A stretch of DNA of 64,000 nucleotides from Marinobacter vinifirmus (lineage in GTDB: Bacteria; Pseudomonadota; Gammaproteobacteria; Pseudomonadales; Oleiphilaceae), in assembly GCF_002258215.1 (NCBI RefSeq), contig NZ_NEFY01000005.1, positions 186,001-250,000 on the forward strand. The letters are read 5' to 3'. Numbering within the stretch: the first letter of the stretch is position 1; every line of letters starts with the position of its first letter. Below the pieces are notes generated by a model that worked only from the letters and a program-made list of their open reading frames with translations, was not told the DNA's origin and ran no database searches. Of the stretch, positions 61,484 through 64,000 are shown piece by piece. A program made the translations under genes and the position numbers.

Positions 61484-61596
61484 GAGCAGGCAGGGATTAG
61501 CTTTCCAAAAACCGCTCCTTCGGCACTTCCATGTGGCGCTTCTGCTCCGCCATCCATGGCTCCGCACATTTTTGGAAAGCTAATCCCCGCCTGCTC
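61484..61596. repeat. palindromic element PE5 (113 bp)
   Basis: Arms 61484-61511 and 61569-61596 pair over 28 bp with one mismatch (CAGGG against CGGGG, the same place as in PE4). The inner arm is CTTTCCAAAAA. The core has CACTTCCATGTG (61524-61535) and CCATCCATGG (61550-61559), the family pair. Unlike the others it lies between two genes of the same strand, after the acyl-CoA dehydrogenase stop and 24 bp before the DUF503 start, so a minus-strand transcript would carry it in a leader or tail. Confidence 0.9.
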
Positions 61597-61681
61597 TCGG
61601 GCATTGTTCGGGGAGTCCCCTTGGCTGTTTTGGCAATACTACGGTTGTGTATGTCGTTTACCGCTCCTGGGGGCTGTAGTC

Positions 61682-63373
61682 TCAGCCTACTACAGGCGTC
61701 CCCCGTTTGATAATCGCTGCCGGGTTGGTGCCGGAGGGCAGGTTGCCGTAGTTCATGCCGCCGTTGTTTTGCAGGCGGGAGGCGCAGAAGGCGTCGGCGA
61801 CGTCTTTGTCGCCAAAGCGCAGCAGCAGTGAACCCTGCATGGTCAGGGCCATGCGGTCGACCAGGTTTCTGGCGCGGTACTGGAAGTCGCTGATGTCGGC
61901 GAAGTTGTGTTGCAGTTGGGCCAGGTATTGGTCGAAGCGGCGGTCGGCGCCTTTGGCTTCGGCGGCTTCTTTGAAGAAGGCGTCGAGGGTTTCGGGTTCT
62001 TTCTGCAGGGCGCGGAGGGTGTCGAGGCACTGGACGTTGCCGCTGCCTTCCCAGATGGCGTTGACGGGGGATTCCCGGAACAGGCGGGGCATGATGCAGT
62101 CTTCCATGACGCCGCTGCCGCCGATGCATTCCATGGCTTCGTAGGCGTGGTTGGGGGTGCGTTTGCAGATCCAGTATTTGCCGACGGGTGTGGCCAGGCG
62201 GGCGAGCAGGCGTTCGTGTTCGTTGTCCTGGTTGTCCATGGCCCGGGCGACGCGCATGGTGTAGGCGAGGGCGGCTTCGTTTTCGATGATCAGGTCGGCC
62301 AGGACGTTTTGCATCAGTGGCTGGTCGCTGAGGGTTGCGCCGAAGGCGCTGCGGTTGTGGCAGTGGTGCGTGGCCTGGGCGACGGCCTGGCGCATGCCGG
62401 CGGCGCTGCCGATCATGCAGTCGAAGCGGGTCATGGCGACCATTTCGATGATGGTTCTTACGCCGCGGCCTTCTTCGCCGACCATCCAGGCCAGTGCGCC
62501 GCGGATTTCCACTTCGCTGGAGGCGTTGGCGACGTTGCCCATTTTGTTTTTGAGTTGCTGCACCTGCCAGGGGTTCTTGGTGCCGTCCGGGCGCCAGCGG
62601 GGCATCAAAAAGCAGGACAGGCCGCTGGTGGTCTGGGCCAGGACCAGGAAGGCGTCGCACATGGGGGCGGAGACGAACCATTTGTGGCCGACCAGTTCGT
62701 AGGGCTGGCCGGGGCCTTGCTGGCCTATCGGGTAGGCCATGGTGGTGTTGGCGCGGACGTCGCTGCCGCCCTGTTTTTCGGTCATGGCCATGCCGATGGT
62801 GACGGAGGTTTTTTTGCTGTCCGGTACATTTCGGCTGTCGTATTCGTTGGCCAGGATTTTCGGGGCCCAGAGTTTGGCCAGGTCCGGCTGGTTCTGGATC
62901 GAAGGTATGGCTGCGAAGGTCATGGTCACCGGGCAGCAGTGGGCCGCTTCTACCTGTGAGTGCAGGTAGTACTTGGCGGCGCGGGCAACGTGGGCGCCTT
63001 TGCCGGGGTTGGTCCAGGGCGAGCTGTGCAGGCCGTTTTCCAGGGCTACCCGCATGAGTTCGTGGTAGGCCGGGTGGAAGGTGACTTCGTCAATCCGGTG
63101 GCCGTAGCGGTCGTGGGTGCGGAAGCCGGGTTTGTTGGCGTTGGCCTGGTTGCCCAGTTCGATGGTGTCGGCCAGGCCGGTCCAGGCCCCGAAGCGGGTG
63201 AGGTCGTCGTTGGCGAAGCCTGCGCCTTCCCGCAGAACGGCTTCCCGCAGCGCGGTGTCCTGTTCGTAGAGGTTGTAGTTCTCCAGCGGCTGGGGCTGGT
63301 TGATGACCTCATGGGTGGCCGACAGGTAACGGTTGTCGGTGGCGGACTCGGTTTTGCGCTGCGGGTTGTTCAT
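61682..63373 (-). CDS. acyl-CoA dehydrogenase, AidB-like
   Basis: A 563-residue FAD protein of the acyl-CoA dehydrogenase superfamily. It is longer than the usual 380-400 and in the size range of AidB (541). Blocks: MAMTEKQGGSDVRANTTMA (near 199-217), SCFLMPRWRPDG, and the C-terminal ECIGGSGVMEDCIMPRLFRE (near 426-445). E. coli AidB is an alkylation-response flavoprotein with weak isovaleryl-CoA dehydrogenase activity; here the adjacent TetR gene 2 bp upstream suggests catabolic control instead. The substrate cannot be read off. Confidence 0.85.
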   Translation of the reverse strand: MNNPQRKTESATDNRYLSATHEVINQPQPLENYNLYEQDTALREAVLREGAGFANDDLTRFGAWTGLADTIELGNQANANKPGFRTHDRYGHRIDEVTFHPAYHELMRVALENGLHSSPWTNPGKGAHVARAAKYYLHSQVEAAHCCPVTMTFAAIPSIQNQPDLAKLWAPKILANEYDSRNVPDSKKTSVTIGMAMTEKQGGSDVRANTTMAYPIGQQGPGQPYELVGHKWFVSAPMCDAFLVLAQTTSGLSCFLMPRWRPDGTKNPWQVQQLKNKMGNVANASSEVEIRGALAWMVGEEGRGVRTIIEMVAMTRFDCMIGSAAGMRQAVAQATHHCHNRSAFGATLSDQPLMQNVLADLIIENEAALAYTMRVARAMDNQDNEHERLLARLATPVGKYWICKRTPNHAYEAMECIGGSGVMEDCIMPRLFRESPVNAIWEGSGNVQCLDTLRALQKEPETLDAFFKEAAEAKGADRRFDQYLAQLQHNFADISDFQYRARNLVDRMALTMQGSLLLRFGDKDVADAFCASRLQNNGGMNYGNLPSGTNPAAIIKRGTPVVG

Positions 63374-63375
63374 GT

Positions 63376-63981
63376 TCAGCTCCTGGTGCCGGTCAACCCC
63401 CGTAGGCAGAAACAGACGATGGTGTCGACCAGTTCATTGTCATTGTTGTCGTTGTCCGGTAGCTCGCTTGTCTGGGTTGGCGACAACGGGCCTACCAGGG
63501 CTTCGGATATCGCGCCCACCAGGCATGTAGCGGCCAGGCGGGTGTTCTGATCAGGGATGGTGCCTTCGGCGATGCCGTCCCGGATGGCTTGTTCAAACAG
63601 GTTGGCGTAGGCCCTGCGGTACGCCAGTCGTTCTTCTTCTACTTTCGGGTCCACCGGCTCGGCGATCAGCGCCCAGGCTTTCATCGGGCCTTTCAGGGCC
63701 CGTTGGGCGAAATGGCGCAGGGCGTGGTCCAGCCGCTGTACCGCATTGCCTGTTATGGCCAGGGCTTCGGCTACCTTGTCGACTTCGCGCTGGGTCGCCA
63801 GCCGGAAAATCTCCGCAAACAGGTCTTCCCGGGATTCGAAATGCCGGTAAATCGTGCCGGTTGCCACGCCGGCGAGGCCGGCAATTCGGGTAACTCGGGC
63901 GCTCTGGAAGCCGCCGTCTGCAACGCATTCCCAGGTGCTTTCGATGATCTTCTGGCGCGCCTGGGCTTTGCGTTGGCGCAT
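63376..63981 (-). CDS. TetR-family transcriptional regulator (5' end may lie outside)
   Basis: At least 201 residues. The N-terminal helix-turn-helix is VTRIAGLAGVATGTIYRHFESREDLFAEIF (near 30-59, in pieces), typical of TetR; the C-terminal ligand domain is unassigned. The last 30 residues are rich in Asp and Asn. The reading frame stays open to the end of the window (it reads YRETEK before the first ATG), so the true start may lie beyond 64000. Its stop is 2 bp from the acyl-CoA dehydrogenase start, so it probably controls that gene in an operon and itself. Confidence 0.85.
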   Translation of the reverse strand: MRQRKAQARQKIIESTWECVADGGFQSARVTRIAGLAGVATGTIYRHFESREDLFAEIFRLATQREVDKVAEALAITGNAVQRLDHALRHFAQRALKGPMKAWALIAEPVDPKVEEERLAYRRAYANLFEQAIRDGIAEGTIPDQNTRLAATCLVGAISEALVGPLSPTQTSELPDNDNNDNELVDTIVCFCLRGLTGTRS

Positions 63982-64000
63982 TTTTTCGGTTTCACGATAA

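Noticed and set aside
2267..61596. Palindromic elements as classical REP/BIME or insertion-sequence ends
   Set aside because: The arms are not conserved between copies, there is no transposase in the window, and no target-site duplication was visible.
1..64000. CRISPR array, tRNA or rRNA genes, prophage
   Set aside because: No regularly spaced repeats, no tRNA-like cloverleaf noticed, no phage or integrase genes.

Overview
The window reads as ordinary chromosome of an aerobic marine gammaproteobacterium. The closest fit from memory is Marinobacter or a near relative. This rests on gene content and order (uvrD; pst-phoU; rapA; fadE; phoB-phoR next to ubiA-ubiC; rubredoxin and its reductase; PLP-type aspartate decarboxylase PanP; MnmH), on the moderately high GC and on protein resemblance. 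No database search was possible. There are no rRNA or tRNA genes, no CRISPR array, no transposase and no phage genes.

Layout. 1-3.5 kb: uvrD and uppP converge on a 460-bp gap holding two long palindromic elements and a half copy. 3.6-12.5 kb: a chromate/arsenic island. ChrA, ACR3, ArsH, a small thioredoxin-fold protein and an ArsP-like permease lie on the minus strand. A fused arsenate reductase-ArsR protein, a GAPDH, ArsJ and a second MFS pump lie on the plus strand. 12.6-14.1 kb: a DUF3524 glycosyltransferase and a YciA thioesterase. 14.2-19.8 kb: a Pho-box-driven pstS-pstC-pstA-pstB-phoU operon. 20-25.3 kb: housekeeping genes (HIT protein, ubiquinone hydroxylase, YbaK domain, MscS, MnmH, a methyltransferase). 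25.35-25.8 kb: an apparently gene-free gap that I read as a CsrB/RsmZ-type sRNA on the minus strand, with a GacA-type upstream box. 25.8-34.3 kb: VanZ-like, CysZ, RapA, FadE, CrcB, a cold-shock protein and a dienelactone hydrolase. 34.4-40 kb: a Yip1 protein, a broken P-type ATPase and a phosphoketolase. 40-49 kb: an EAL protein, a stand-alone asparaginase domain, rsuA, a YdjM-type protein, a lytic transglycosylase, phoR-phoB and ubiA. 49-64 kb: ubiC, hpt, rubA-rubB, tesB, two more c-di-GMP proteins, mioC, a PiT transporter, panP, a DUF503 protein, and a TetR/acyl-CoA dehydrogenase pair.

How the genes work together. Phosphate supply is covered by Pst, PhoU, PhoR-PhoB and a low-affinity PiT; Pho boxes of identical geometry precede pstS and phoB. 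Arsenate, a phosphate mimic, is handled in two ways: reduction to arsenite (fused ArsC-ArsR) followed by ACR3 export, and conversion by GAPDH to 1-arseno-3-phosphoglycerate, which ArsJ exports. Three c-di-GMP proteins (one with an intact GGEEF, two with intact EAL and degenerate GGDEF) sit on the same chromosome segment as the predicted Gac/Rsm sRNA.

The two least ordinary signals are not protein genes. One is the CsrB-like sRNA, with about 15 GGA motifs in about 270 nt and a full promoter/UAS/terminator architecture. The other is a family of 100-115 bp palindromic elements, four complete or variant copies plus one further variant and one remnant. Their arms differ from locus to locus yet are self-complementary at each locus, and their small conserved core carries GGA-loop hairpins that resemble CsrA sites.
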